A DNA stretch of 5,808 nucleotides from Bacillota bacterium (GCA_023439605.1 JAEXNS010000286.1:1-5808), one strand, 5' to 3'; counted from the first letter of the stretch, positions 1 through 5,786 are shown. Notes: generated by a model from the sequence alone, not told the origin. Numbers and translations are program-made.

Positions 1-39
1 GAGCGTTAAAGATAACTTTTCAGTATATAAATAAAATTT

Positions 40-52
40 TAAGGGGATGATT
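40..52 (+). promoter_or_regulatory. SD site overlapping the annotated ATG of the first gene
   Basis: TAAGGGGATGATT matches the extended anti-SD complement TAAGGAGGTGATC at 10 of 13 positions. The only in-frame ATG (47-49) lies inside this block instead of 5-9 bases after it. No other SD is visible upstream of ATG 47, and an in-frame TAA at 32-34 rules out a longer start. The usual spacing would point to about position 53-57, where the in-frame codon ATA (56-58) sits. Starting there gives a protein beginning KVLLVRP after the initiator, the usual opening of this family. Confidence 0.5.
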
Positions 53-1423
53 AAAATAAAAGTTTTGTTAGTTAGACCTCAAGCACCCAATATGCTCAGT
101 TTTACAAAGATACTGGATAATGAACCTTTGGAACTGGAATACTTATATACAGGTTTGAAAAACTCAAATATTAGCTCATTTATATTTGATGGTTTAGTTG
201 AGAAATCAACATTTACACAGGTTTTTATAGATGAAAAACCGGATGTTGTTGCTATAACGGGATATATAACTCAGCAAAATCTTATGCTGGATTTTTGTAA
301 AAAAACAAAGTCTTTGAACCCAAAAGCAGTAACAATAGTTGGGGGAGTGCACGCACAATTAAATTATAAGGAATTTTATAAAAATGAAGTTGATTACATA
401 TATAGAAGTGAATGTGTAAACGACTTTGTAAATCTAGTTAATCTAATTAAAAATGATATGCAAACAGAACAAAATTTATCATCTATAAATGGTTTGTGTT
501 TTAGAAATAAAAATGGAGAGTTTATAAACAACGAGCTTGTTTCTATAGATATAAATAGTTTGCCAATACCCGACAGAACACATTTTTATAAAAATATTTC
601 ATCTTATAGATACTTAAATTTAACTGAAGTTGCTACTATGAAAACAGCTTTTTCATGCCCATATAACTGTAACTTTTGCTATTGCACTCTATTGAATTCT
701 GGAAAATATCAAGCTAGAAGTCTTGATTTGGTTATTGAAGAATTGAAAAATTTAAAATGTCAAAATGTACAGATAGTAGATGATGATTTTCTTGTGGATA
801 AAAAAAGACTTTGGGATTTTATAGATTTAGTGAAAAAAAACAATATAAATAAAACTTATATATGTTATGCTAGAGCAGATTTTATTTCAAAAAATGCAGA
901 TATTGTAAAAGCACTTGCCGATATTGGATTTAAATATTTTTTAGTAGGTTTAGAAGCTGTAAATGATGAGGAATTAGAAAACTTCAATAAACAAACTACT
1001 AAGTATATGAATGAAAAATGTATTTCAGTTATAAATGAAACTTCTGCCGATTGTATAGGGCTTATGATTGCACCGATAGATGCAGATGCAAAGTATTTTG
1101 AAAATATGTATAATTGGATTGTGAAGAACAATTTGAAATATGTAACAGTTTCTATGTTTACACCTATACCAGGAACACCACTTTATGAAGAGTATAAACA
1201 TAAAATTACGTCAAATGATATTGAGGATTGGGACTTTCTTCATTTGGTTTTAGAGCCTACAAAATTAACAAAGTGGCAGTTTTATAGCGAGTATAACAAG
1301 TTGTTTTTAAAATTGTATAAAATTGCTAAGGATACAGGTATATATGACTTTATGAATATACGCTTTTATAAAAATATGCTTACTGGTTATCTTAGTTCAA
1401 AAATAAAAGGAGGGAAAATTTGA
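47..1423 (+). CDS. B12-binding-domain radical SAM protein (first of pair)
   Basis: A 458-residue protein of the cobalamin-dependent radical SAM class (BchE/HpnJ-like architecture). Residues about 5-140 form the Rossmann-like B12-binding domain: an opening KVLLVRP, then EPLELEYL, then VGGVHA (98-103). No DxHxxG motif is seen, so cobalamin would bind without a protein histidine ligand. The family GEGE-type motif after this is degenerate (RSECV). Residues about 195-400 are the radical SAM barrel with the cluster motif C204-x3-C208-x2-C211 and an extra C213. TPIPGT (372-377) is a typical late-barrel motif. Such enzymes do methylation or other radical C-C, C-H or ring chemistry; the substrate here is unknown. 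The stop overlaps the TTG start of the next, homologous gene. ATG 47 is used here because it is the only standard start, but it lies inside the SD; ATA 56 is a real alternative. Confidence 0.88.
   Translation: MIKIKVLLVRPQAPNMLSFTKILDNEPLELEYLYTGLKNSNISSFIFDGLVEKSTFTQVFIDEKPDVVAITGYITQQNLMLDFCKKTKSLNPKAVTIVGGVHAQLNYKEFYKNEVDYIYRSECVNDFVNLVNLIKNDMQTEQNLSSINGLCFRNKNGEFINNELVSIDINSLPIPDRTHFYKNISSYRYLNLTEVATMKTAFSCPYNCNFCYCTLLNSGKYQARSLDLVIEELKNLKCQNVQIVDDDFLVDKKRLWDFIDLVKKNNINKTYICYARADFISKNADIVKALADIGFKYFLVGLEAVNDEELENFNKQTTKYMNEKCISVINETSADCIGLMIAPIDADAKYFENMYNWIVKNNLKYVTVSMFTPIPGTPLYEEYKHKITSNDIEDWDFLHLVLEPTKLTKWQFYSEYNKLFLKLYKIAKDTGIYDFMNIRFYKNMLTGYLSSKIKGGKI
1407..1414 (+). promoter_or_regulatory. 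RBS selecting a TTG start
   Basis: AAGGAGGG is a near-perfect SD ending 5 bases before TTG 1420. It lies within the end of the upstream gene and sets the start of the second radical SAM gene at a TTG that overlaps the upstream TGA (TTGA, 1420-1423). No ATG is available at a suitable distance. Confidence 0.85.
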
Positions 1424-2730
1424 AGATTTTATTTATTCAATCAACTCCTTATTACAGAAAAAAAGAATTGGTAAAAAAGTCAAAGCTTTATTTTGTAGGT
1501 CTTGCACCGGCTATTTTGGCAAGTTTAGTTCCAGATGTGGAATTTGAAGTTTGCTTGGAAACCTTAGAAAATGTTAATTTTGAAAGTGATGCGGATATAA
1601 TTGCTATTTCGGGAATGGGACACGCTATAGTTAGAAGCATAGATATAGCAAAAAAGTTTAAATCATTGGGCAAAACAGTTGTTATGGGTGGATATATGGC
1701 TAGTCTTATGCCGGAGGAGGCAAAAAAATATTGTGATAGTGTTATTATAGGTGATGGTGAAATAAGTTTTGTAAATATGGTTGAAGACTTTAAAAATAAT
1801 AGTTTAAAACCTTTTTATAATATACCTATAACTAAATTAACGTATCCATTGCCAAAATATGAATTACTGACAAGTAAGAAAATAGGCGATTTTTTACCTG
1901 TACAGGCAGGCAGGGGCTGTCCACATTCATGTAGTTTTTGTTCTGTGTATTGCTTGTATAAAAATACATATTTAAAAAGAGAAATACAGGAAGTTATAAG
2001 GGATATAAAGCGAATAAAAGAACTAGGTTATAAAAAGTTTTTATTGCTTGATGATAATATTCTTTCTGATAAAATATATTTAAATGAATTATGCAAAGAA
2101 ATAAAAAAACTAAAAATGCAATGGCTTTCCCAATGTTCCATAAAAATTGCTGATGATCTAGAAACTCTTCAAATGGTAAAGAACAGCGGTTGTATTTCCC
2201 TGTCTTTTGGTATAGAAAGTATTTCACAAAAAAGCCTGGACTCAATGCAAAAATCATGGGCAAAAGTTGAGAAGTATAGTGAGCAGATAAAAAGAATAAC
2301 AGATATAGGCATAGATGTTTCAACAGAAATGGTAATAGGTGCAGATGGGGATACAATAGACTCTATAAGAAATACTGCAAATTTTATAGTAGAAAATAAA
2401 ATAGTTGTGCCTAGATTTTATATACTTACACCTATACCGGGAACTTTGTTTTATGATGAAATGAAAAAAGAAAAAAGAATTATAAATGATGATATTTATA
2501 GTTATAACGGAACAGAAGCAGTTCATATGCCGTTGAATATGTCTCCTCAGGAGCTGACAAGTGAATACTGGAGCTTATATAAAAAGGTGTTTTCTTTTAG
2601 TGCTGTTTTAAAAAGAACTCTTATAAGGAAAGATTTTTTTAAATCACCACTTAAATATATTTTTTACTTTTATGTAAATTTATACTACAGACATCAAATA
2701 AACCAAGGAATAACACCAAATATAATATGA
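1420..2730 (+). CDS. B12-binding-domain radical SAM protein (second of pair)
   Basis: A 436-residue protein with the same architecture as its upstream neighbour but clearly diverged. The N-terminal cobalamin-binding domain (about 1-130) shows MKILFIQ, ADIIAISG, VVMGGYMA (from residue 88) and an intact IGDGE motif (110-114). The radical SAM domain carries GRGC-PHS-C-SF-C with C167, C171 and C174 for the 4Fe-4S cluster, then a LLLDDN strand, FGIES and TPIPGT (337-342). The C-terminal tail, rich in aromatic and basic residues, ends in ITPNII; similar tails occur in COG1032-type enzymes of the hopanoid and lipid-modifying sort (recollection, not a search). The start is TTG, set by a strong SD, and overlaps the upstream stop by 4 nt. 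Its TGA stop forms part of the next gene's SD. It probably acts on the same or a sequential intermediate as the first enzyme; the substrate is unknown. Confidence 0.9.
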   Translation: MKILFIQSTPYYRKKELVKKSKLYFVGLAPAILASLVPDVEFEVCLETLENVNFESDADIIAISGMGHAIVRSIDIAKKFKSLGKTVVMGGYMASLMPEEAKKYCDSVIIGDGEISFVNMVEDFKNNSLKPFYNIPITKLTYPLPKYELLTSKKIGDFLPVQAGRGCPHSCSFCSVYCLYKNTYLKREIQEVIRDIKRIKELGYKKFLLLDDNILSDKIYLNELCKEIKKLKMQWLSQCSIKIADDLETLQMVKNSGCISLSFGIESISQKSLDSMQKSWAKVEKYSEQIKRITDIGIDVSTEMVIGADGDTIDSIRNTANFIVENKIVVPRFYILTPIPGTLFYDEMKKEKRIINDDIYSYNGTEAVHMPLNMSPQELTSEYWSLYKKVFSFSAVLKRTLIRKDFFKSPLKYIFYFYVNLYYRHQINQGITPNII

Positions 2731-2733
2731 GGT
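2728..2733 (+). promoter_or_regulatory. RBS of the YghO-like gene, built on the upstream stop codon
   Basis: TGAGGT begins with the TGA stop of the second radical SAM gene and lies 6 bases before ATG 2740. A ribosome terminating there would cover the site, which favours coupled translation. Confidence 0.6.
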
Positions 2734-2739
2734 AACTAA

Positions 2740-3825
2740 ATGGAAATTCAAGTTATACAAGACCAGAAAAAATATTTAGATTTTTTAAAAACAGTTTATA
2801 AAAAAGATGATTTTTTTAAGGACAATAAAACAGATTTGTTTTATATAGTATGTTCTCAAAAAGGAGAGTTTTATAAGCGTTCCAAACAAAAGATGATTTC
2901 AGTAACGGAAAATGGAGAAATACTATGCCAATCGGTTTTTATAATTCATAATGATAATTCAGAACATTTGTGCTTGTCCTTTTTTGAGGCACTGGAAAAT
3001 CAAAAAGATGCAGTAGATTTTTTGGTTAATTATGCGGAAAAATATGCAGTAGAAAATAACTGCAATAAAATAATTGTATCGCTAGAAGGACACTGTAATA
3101 ACGGACTTTCGTTTGCTTTAGATAAAAATCAAATGCCTGGATTTGGAGAAAGCTATAACCCTGTATATTATAATGATTATTTTGAAAGCTTTAATAAAAT
3201 AAAGCTGAATAGTTATTTTGATAAAGCTGATTTGGTCGCTTCTAGAATAGAAGAAGATGTATGTAAGTACAAAAATATTTTTAGTAAATTTAGCCTGGAA
3301 TATGCAAGTTTTAAAAACAGAGATTTTATAAACACTATGAAAATTTATACCGACTTAAATAATGAGATTTTTAAAAATCATAGATACTATCATATGAGAA
3401 ATTATGAAGAAGATATTGAGTTATTTAAGGATATGAGACTGCTTTTAAGACCAGAAAATTTGATTTTTGTAAAAAAAGATGAGGATTATATAGGGTTTAT
3501 TCTTTGGTATCATGACTATAACGAGTTAGTGAAGAAAGGTAAAAAAGTCGGAGTTATTGCCTGTTTAAAATATAAACTACTTAATGTGGTCCCAAAAAAG
3601 GTTAAAGTAGTTGAAATAGGTGTACTACCTAAGTTCAGAAGATATGGGATTATACTCATGCTTTTTGATGCAGCAATAAAATGTGCACATAAGATAAGTC
3701 CTAAATCAGAAAAAATAATTAGTAGTTGGATACTAGATGAAAACAATAAATCAAACTCAATTACACTTAGATATACTAAAAATAAATATAAAGGATTTGC
3801 TGTATATGAAAAAGAAATCTCATAA
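2740..3825 (+). CDS. YghO-like GNAT-fold acyltransferase family protein
   Basis: A 361-residue soluble protein with no signal peptide or membrane segment. Its layout resembles the tandem-GNAT proteins related to E. coli YghO. An N-terminal half (about 1-190) ends in a Pro/Gly/Tyr-rich segment (PGFGESYNPVYY, then FDKADLVA). The C-terminal GNAT domain (about 200-361) has FVKKDEDYIGFILW, then EIGVLPKFRRYGI (292-304) where acyl-CoA would bind, then SWILDENNKSN (329-339). The pyrophosphate loop is atypical: R300-x-x-G303-x-I305 where Gly or Ala is usual last, so catalytic activity is not assured. By family it would transfer an acyl group from CoA or a carrier protein to an amine; this is inference. 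It starts 9 bases after the second radical SAM gene and overlaps the next gene by 20 bases, so it belongs to the same operon. YghO kinship is from remembered motif pattern. Confidence 0.7.
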   Translation: MEIQVIQDQKKYLDFLKTVYKKDDFFKDNKTDLFYIVCSQKGEFYKRSKQKMISVTENGEILCQSVFIIHNDNSEHLCLSFFEALENQKDAVDFLVNYAEKYAVENNCNKIIVSLEGHCNNGLSFALDKNQMPGFGESYNPVYYNDYFESFNKIKLNSYFDKADLVASRIEEDVCKYKNIFSKFSLEYASFKNRDFINTMKIYTDLNNEIFKNHRYYHMRNYEEDIELFKDMRLLLRPENLIFVKKDEDYIGFILWYHDYNELVKKGKKVGVIACLKYKLLNVVPKKVKVVEIGVLPKFRRYGIILMLFDAAIKCAHKISPKSEKIISSWILDENNKSNSITLRYTKNKYKGFAVYEKEIS

Positions 3826-4780
3826 TTGGAGATTTAGTTCCTTAGGTGATATCTGGGATGAAAAAATCAAAAATAATATATGGCTTAAATCAAAATATTT
3901 AAAAATAGCACAAAATAGTGACAGAAAATTTGATTATATTCAAGGTGAAAACTTTTCTATGTGTAGATGTAAAACAAAAATTAATGTTTTTACATTTAGT
4001 AAGTTTAAATTGAATTTACCAATATATATGGTTTCACTGCCTTTTTCTATGGATGAAAAGGGTTTTGAAGGAGATATTTCAACCGTATTAGAGGGATATA
4101 AGCATAGAGGAATTCATATTTTTTTAAATTTAAAAAAAGAAGAAATTGAAACAGTAAAAGATAAATATGCAGTTGGAACAACTTTGTCTTCATTTCAGTT
4201 TGATAATAACTTTTCTGATTTTGATGATTATATAAAATCTTTGAGAAGTAGTTATAGAAGAAGAATTTTATTGGCTTTAAAAAAAGGAGAAAATTTAAAA
4301 GTAGAAAAAATAAAAAATGAAAATTATACAAGCTCAATTCATGAAATGTATATGCAGGTTTTAAAAAGATCAGAGTATCCTTTAGAAACTTTAAGTTATA
4401 ATTTTTTTAAAGAAAGTGATTTTGATATATATGTTTTCAAATATAATGAGTTATTTGCAGCTTTCATAGCTATAAAAATAGTTGAAGATACTCTTTATTT
4501 TATTTTGTGTGGCATGAACTACAAAATTAGAGATGAAGTAGATCTTTATTTTAATCTTTTAATAAAAATAATAAAAATAGCTATTGAAAAAAAGGTTAAA
4601 AAGATTAACTTTGGACAAACTTCGGAAGAATCAAAATGTAAGATAGGATCTACGCTTCAGAAAAGGTATATGTTGTTATACAATAAAAATAAAATAATAA
4701 GTTTTTTGTTAAAAAAAGCGGTAAAAAACATTGAATATAGTGGTGAAGTAGTAAATTATAGAGTTTTTAAAAAAAATTAG
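3806..4780 (+). CDS. FemAB/GNAT-like acyl- or aminoacyl-transferase
   Basis: A 324-residue protein when started at ATG 3806, which has an SD (AAAGGA, 3790-3795) 10 bases upstream. An in-frame ATG at 3737 lies deep inside the preceding gene, has no SD and adds 23 unlikely residues. The pattern is that of FemAB-like acetyltransferases (Acetyltransf_6 type). A first GNAT-like half contains LPFSMDEKGFEGD. The basic LRSSYRRRI segment (146-154) is the family's typical loop opening the second half. A strand INFGQTSEESKCKIG (267-281) precedes the C-terminus. Relatives transfer aminoacyl or acyl groups to amines in peptidoglycan, lipids or secondary metabolites. Which donor is used here cannot be told. 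The gene overlaps the YghO-like gene by 20 bases and is the last of the operon. Very Lys-rich and AT-rich, like its neighbours. Confidence 0.72.
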   Translation: MKKKSHNWRFSSLGDIWDEKIKNNIWLKSKYLKIAQNSDRKFDYIQGENFSMCRCKTKINVFTFSKFKLNLPIYMVSLPFSMDEKGFEGDISTVLEGYKHRGIHIFLNLKKEEIETVKDKYAVGTTLSSFQFDNNFSDFDDYIKSLRSSYRRRILLALKKGENLKVEKIKNENYTSSIHEMYMQVLKRSEYPLETLSYNFFKESDFDIYVFKYNELFAAFIAIKIVEDTLYFILCGMNYKIRDEVDLYFNLLIKIIKIAIEKKVKKINFGQTSEESKCKIGSTLQKRYMLLYNKNKIISFLLKKAVKNIEYSGEVVNYRVFKKN

Positions 4781-4781
4781 A

Positions 4782-4810
4782 TTGATTTTTTGTATTAAAT
4801 ACTATATAAT
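4782..4810 (+). promoter_or_regulatory. Candidate sigma-A promoter for dfx, upstream of the MITE nest
   Basis: TTGATT (4782-4787, 4 of 6 to consensus) and TATAAT (4805-4810, 6 of 6) are separated by exactly 17 bases, starting 2 bases after the operon's last stop codon. Transcription would begin near 4817 and, with the MITE nest present, produce a leader of over 300 nt before the superoxide reductase gene. Removing the nest would leave a leader of about 50 nt, so this may be the ancestral dfx promoter. Confidence 0.5.
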
Positions 4811-4866
4811 AAATATGTTAGCATTTTTATGTTGTTACTATTCAGTCAATAAAGTTAAGGTTTACG

Positions 4867-4874
4867 ATTTTGTA
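4867..4874. repeat. Target-site duplication, left copy
   Basis: ATTTTGTA directly before the inner element's GTTAC end. The same 8 bases recur at 5010-5017 directly after its GTAAC end. In the inner element itself the homologous position reads ATTTTGCA, so the duplication belongs to the interrupted older copy. Confidence 0.85.
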
Positions 4875-5009
4875 GTTACTATTCAACCCCCAAAGGAAAA
4901 GTTTACGATTTTGCACGAGTTTCGACTCTGCGGAGTCGACCGGGCCTTTCCGGTCGCCCTGGACCTTCGGTAAAACATCTTTGCATTATAAATATGGCTG
5001 AATAGTAAC
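4875..5009. mobile_element. Younger 135-bp MITE-like element inserted into the older copy
   Basis: The ends are GTTACTATTCAACC (4875-4888) and GGCTGAATAGTAAC (4996-5009), inverted repeats matching at 13 of 14. Flanking ATTTTGTA at 4867-4874 and 5010-5017 is a perfect 8-bp target duplication. The middle (about 4914-4970) is a GC-rich island in an AT-rich window, packed with short perfect stems. It encodes no transposase. The parent transposon family is not identifiable from the window; an 8-bp duplication is compatible with several IS families. Confidence 0.85.
4917..4956. repeat. Cluster of overlapping hairpins in the inner MITE
   Basis: Three mutually exclusive stems overlap. GAGT/ACTC (4917-4920 with 4925-4928) closes a TTCG loop. 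TCGACTC/GAGTCGA (4922-4928 with 4933-4939) closes a TGCG loop. CGACCGG/CCGGTCG (4937-4943 with 4950-4956) closes a 6-base loop. The last two stems share bases 4937-4939, so they cannot form fully together. No T-run follows, so this is not a classical terminator. Confidence 0.7.
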
Positions 5010-5017
5010 ATTTTGTA
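5010..5017. repeat. Target-site duplication, right copy
   Basis: ATTTTGTA directly after the inner element, identical to 4867-4874. Joining the older copy across these two sites restores a full-length element. Confidence 0.85.
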
Positions 5018-5095
5018 GGAGTTTCGACGCTAAGGAGTCTATCGGACTTTCTGGTCATCTTGGAGCTTTGACAAAATATCGTTATTTTACACGTA

Positions 5096-5123
5096 TTGTT
5101 GAATTGTAACTTGATGCTATTAA
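5096..5123 (+). promoter_or_regulatory. Weak alternative promoter close to dfx
   Basis: TTGTTG (5096-5101), 16 bases, then TATTAA (5118-5123) preceded by TGC, an extended -10 feature. The -35 lies inside the 3' arm of the older MITE, so if real it is a promoter created partly by the insertion. The match to consensus is poor; the promoter at 4782-4810 is stronger. Confidence 0.22.
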
Positions 5124-5136
5124 TTTTTAAATTTTG

Positions 5137-5143
5137 AAGGGAG
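5137..5143 (+). promoter_or_regulatory. dfx: RBS of dfx
   Basis: AAGGGAG ends 10 bases before ATG 5154 and only 1 base before an in-frame TTG at 5145. The spacing chooses ATG 5154. Confidence 0.8.
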
Positions 5144-5153
5144 TTTGAAAAAC

Positions 5154-5540
5154 ATGTGTAAAGATCAGAAATTTTTTGTTTGTAAACATTGTGGCAATAT
5201 CATTGGACTAATTAAAGATGCAGGTGTTCCAATGCTTTGCTGTGGAGAAAAAATGGGAGAGTTAGAAGCAAATACTTCAGATGGGGCTGTTGAAAAACAT
5301 TTACCAGTTGTAAATGCTACAGCAAACAAAGTTGAAGTAAGCATAGGTTCAGTACCACACCCTATGGTAACAGAACATTTTATTGATTGGGTTTATTTGA
5401 AAACAAATAAAGGTGGTCAAAGAAAATGTCTAGATGTAGGTTCTGATCCAAAAGTAAGCTTTGCTTTAACAGAAGATGAAGAAGCTGTTGCAGTTTTTGC
5501 TTATTGTAATTTACATGGATTATGGAAAACAGACATTTAA
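5154..5540 (+). CDS. dfx: Desulfoferrodoxin (class I, two-iron superoxide reductase)
   Basis: A 128-residue cytoplasmic enzyme that reduces superoxide to hydrogen peroxide without making oxygen, a defence typical of anaerobes. The N-terminal desulforedoxin domain has C10-x2-C13 and C29-C30, the four ligands of the FeCys4 centre I. The catalytic centre II (Fe-His4-Cys) is complete: H49 in EKHLPV, H69 and H75 in VPHPMVTEH, then C118 and H121 in YCNLHG. The E47-K48 pair next to the site, known to assist catalysis in this family, is also present. The length equals the usual 125-130 residues, and ATG 5154 is favoured over TTG 5145 by SD spacing. It stands alone between the MITE nest and a strong terminator, so it is probably monocistronic. 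Electrons would come from rubredoxin or a similar donor, not seen here. Confidence 0.97.
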   Translation: MCKDQKFFVCKHCGNIIGLIKDAGVPMLCCGEKMGELEANTSDGAVEKHLPVVNATANKVEVSIGSVPHPMVTEHFIDWVYLKTNKGGQRKCLDVGSDPKVSFALTEDEEAVAVFAYCNLHGLWKTDI

Positions 5541-5563
5541 TTTAAATTTTTAAATAAAAATTT

Positions 5564-5598
5564 AGCCTCATATAAATTAATTTATATGAGGCTTTTTT
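5564..5598 (+). terminator. Rho-independent terminator after dfx
   Basis: A perfect 30-base palindrome (15-base arms, 5564-5578 and 5579-5593) starts with AGCCTCAT and ends with ATGAGGCT. A run of six T closes it at 5593-5598. It lies 23 bases after the dfx stop. An A-rich stretch before it (5551-5560) may allow weak function on the opposite strand. The stem foot is GC-rich and the apex pure AT. Confidence 0.93.
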
Positions 5599-5632
5599 AA
5601 ATAAAAAATATAATTTATGTATGTTCTTGTTA

Positions 5633-5661
5633 TTGACATAATTTTTTTATGCTGTTATAAT
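5633..5661 (+). promoter_or_regulatory. Perfect consensus sigma-A promoter with extended -10
   Basis: TTGACA (5633-5638) and TATAAT (5656-5661) with a 17-base spacer; TGT directly before the -10 adds the extended -10 element. Initiation near 5668 would give a leader of about 130 nt to ATG 5801. Every element is at consensus, so the gene is either strongly expressed or held down by a repressor. Confidence 0.85.
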
Positions 5662-5674
5662 TAATTAATGGAAT

Positions 5675-5734
5675 TTGTACAAACATATTAATTTATTATA
5701 ATATTTTTGAACTAAAATATACATAAACTATACT
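5675..5734 (+). promoter_or_regulatory. Two further tandem promoter candidates
   Basis: TTGTAC (5675-5680), 16 bases, TATAAT (5697-5702); and TTGAAC (5707-5712), 16 bases, TATACT (5729-5734). Both would drive the gene at 5801. In such AT-rich sequence chance matches are common, so they are weaker calls than the promoter at 5633. Apart from these the leader 5662-5786 shows only AT-rich sequence without a recognisable riboswitch or strong hairpin. Confidence 0.3.
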
Positions 5735-5786
5735 TTATATATTTAATATATATTTTTTAAAATAAAAAAATCTTTAAATTTATAGA

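Larger units (their letters stand above)
4834..5110. mobile_element. Older MITE-like element, split by a younger copy
   Basis: The outer element is 4834-4874 joined to 5018-5110, 134 bp once the inner insertion and one target copy are removed. Its ends are GTTACTATTCA (4834-4844) and TGAATTGTAAC (5100-5110), inverted repeats with one mismatch. It aligns end to end with the inner 135-bp copy at roughly 73 percent identity (hand count, one gap), with most differences being G or C in the inner copy and A or T here. The 8 bases on either side, TTTATGTT (4826-4833) and TTGATGCT (5111-5118), match at 6 of 8, which fits a decayed target duplication. It has no coding capacity, so it is non-autonomous. 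Confidence 0.78.

Noticed and set aside
1..50. Tail of an upstream gene
   Set aside because: Two frames stay open from the window edge, one stopping at 32-34 and one at 48-50 overlapping ATG 47 as ATGA. Both give plausible tails, and with under 17 codons neither can be chosen.
865..2526. Minus-strand open frames within the radical SAM genes (865-1131, 1488-1673, 1994-2356, 2320-2526)
   Set aside because: They are antisense to well-supported genes, with low-complexity hydrophobic or aromatic content and no domain pattern.
3737..3805. Upstream ATG start for the FemAB-like gene
   Set aside because: It lies well inside the YghO-like gene with no SD, while ATG 3806 has AAAGGA 10 bases upstream.
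3516..4337. Minus-strand open frames opposite the acyltransferase genes (3516-3746, 4047-4337)
   Set aside because: They are shadows of Lys-rich coding sequence read in reverse, giving Phe/Leu-rich strings.
4804..4818. PerR-type operator over the promoter at 4782-4810
   Set aside because: Only about 10 of 14 positions match, and most of them are the -10 itself; expected by chance in AT-rich DNA.
4782..4973. 63-codon open frame as a real gene
   Set aside because: It lacks an SD, begins within a promoter element and ends in MITE hairpin sequence; the mobile element explains it.
5068..5073. Perfect TTGACA as -35 of a dfx promoter
   Set aside because: No acceptable -10 lies 15-19 bases downstream; the nearest TATTGT needs a 20-base spacer.
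4834..5110. CRISPR array or tandem satellite
   Set aside because: The repeated pieces (41-bp and about 101-bp offsets) are explained by one element nested in another with a target duplication, not by regular repeat-spacer units.
5145..5153. TTG start for dfx
   Set aside because: It is 1 base from the SD; ATG 5154 has workable spacing and gives the family's usual N-terminus.
5662..5786. Riboswitch in the leader of the last gene
   Set aside because: The stretch is almost pure A and T without conserved motifs or stable stems.
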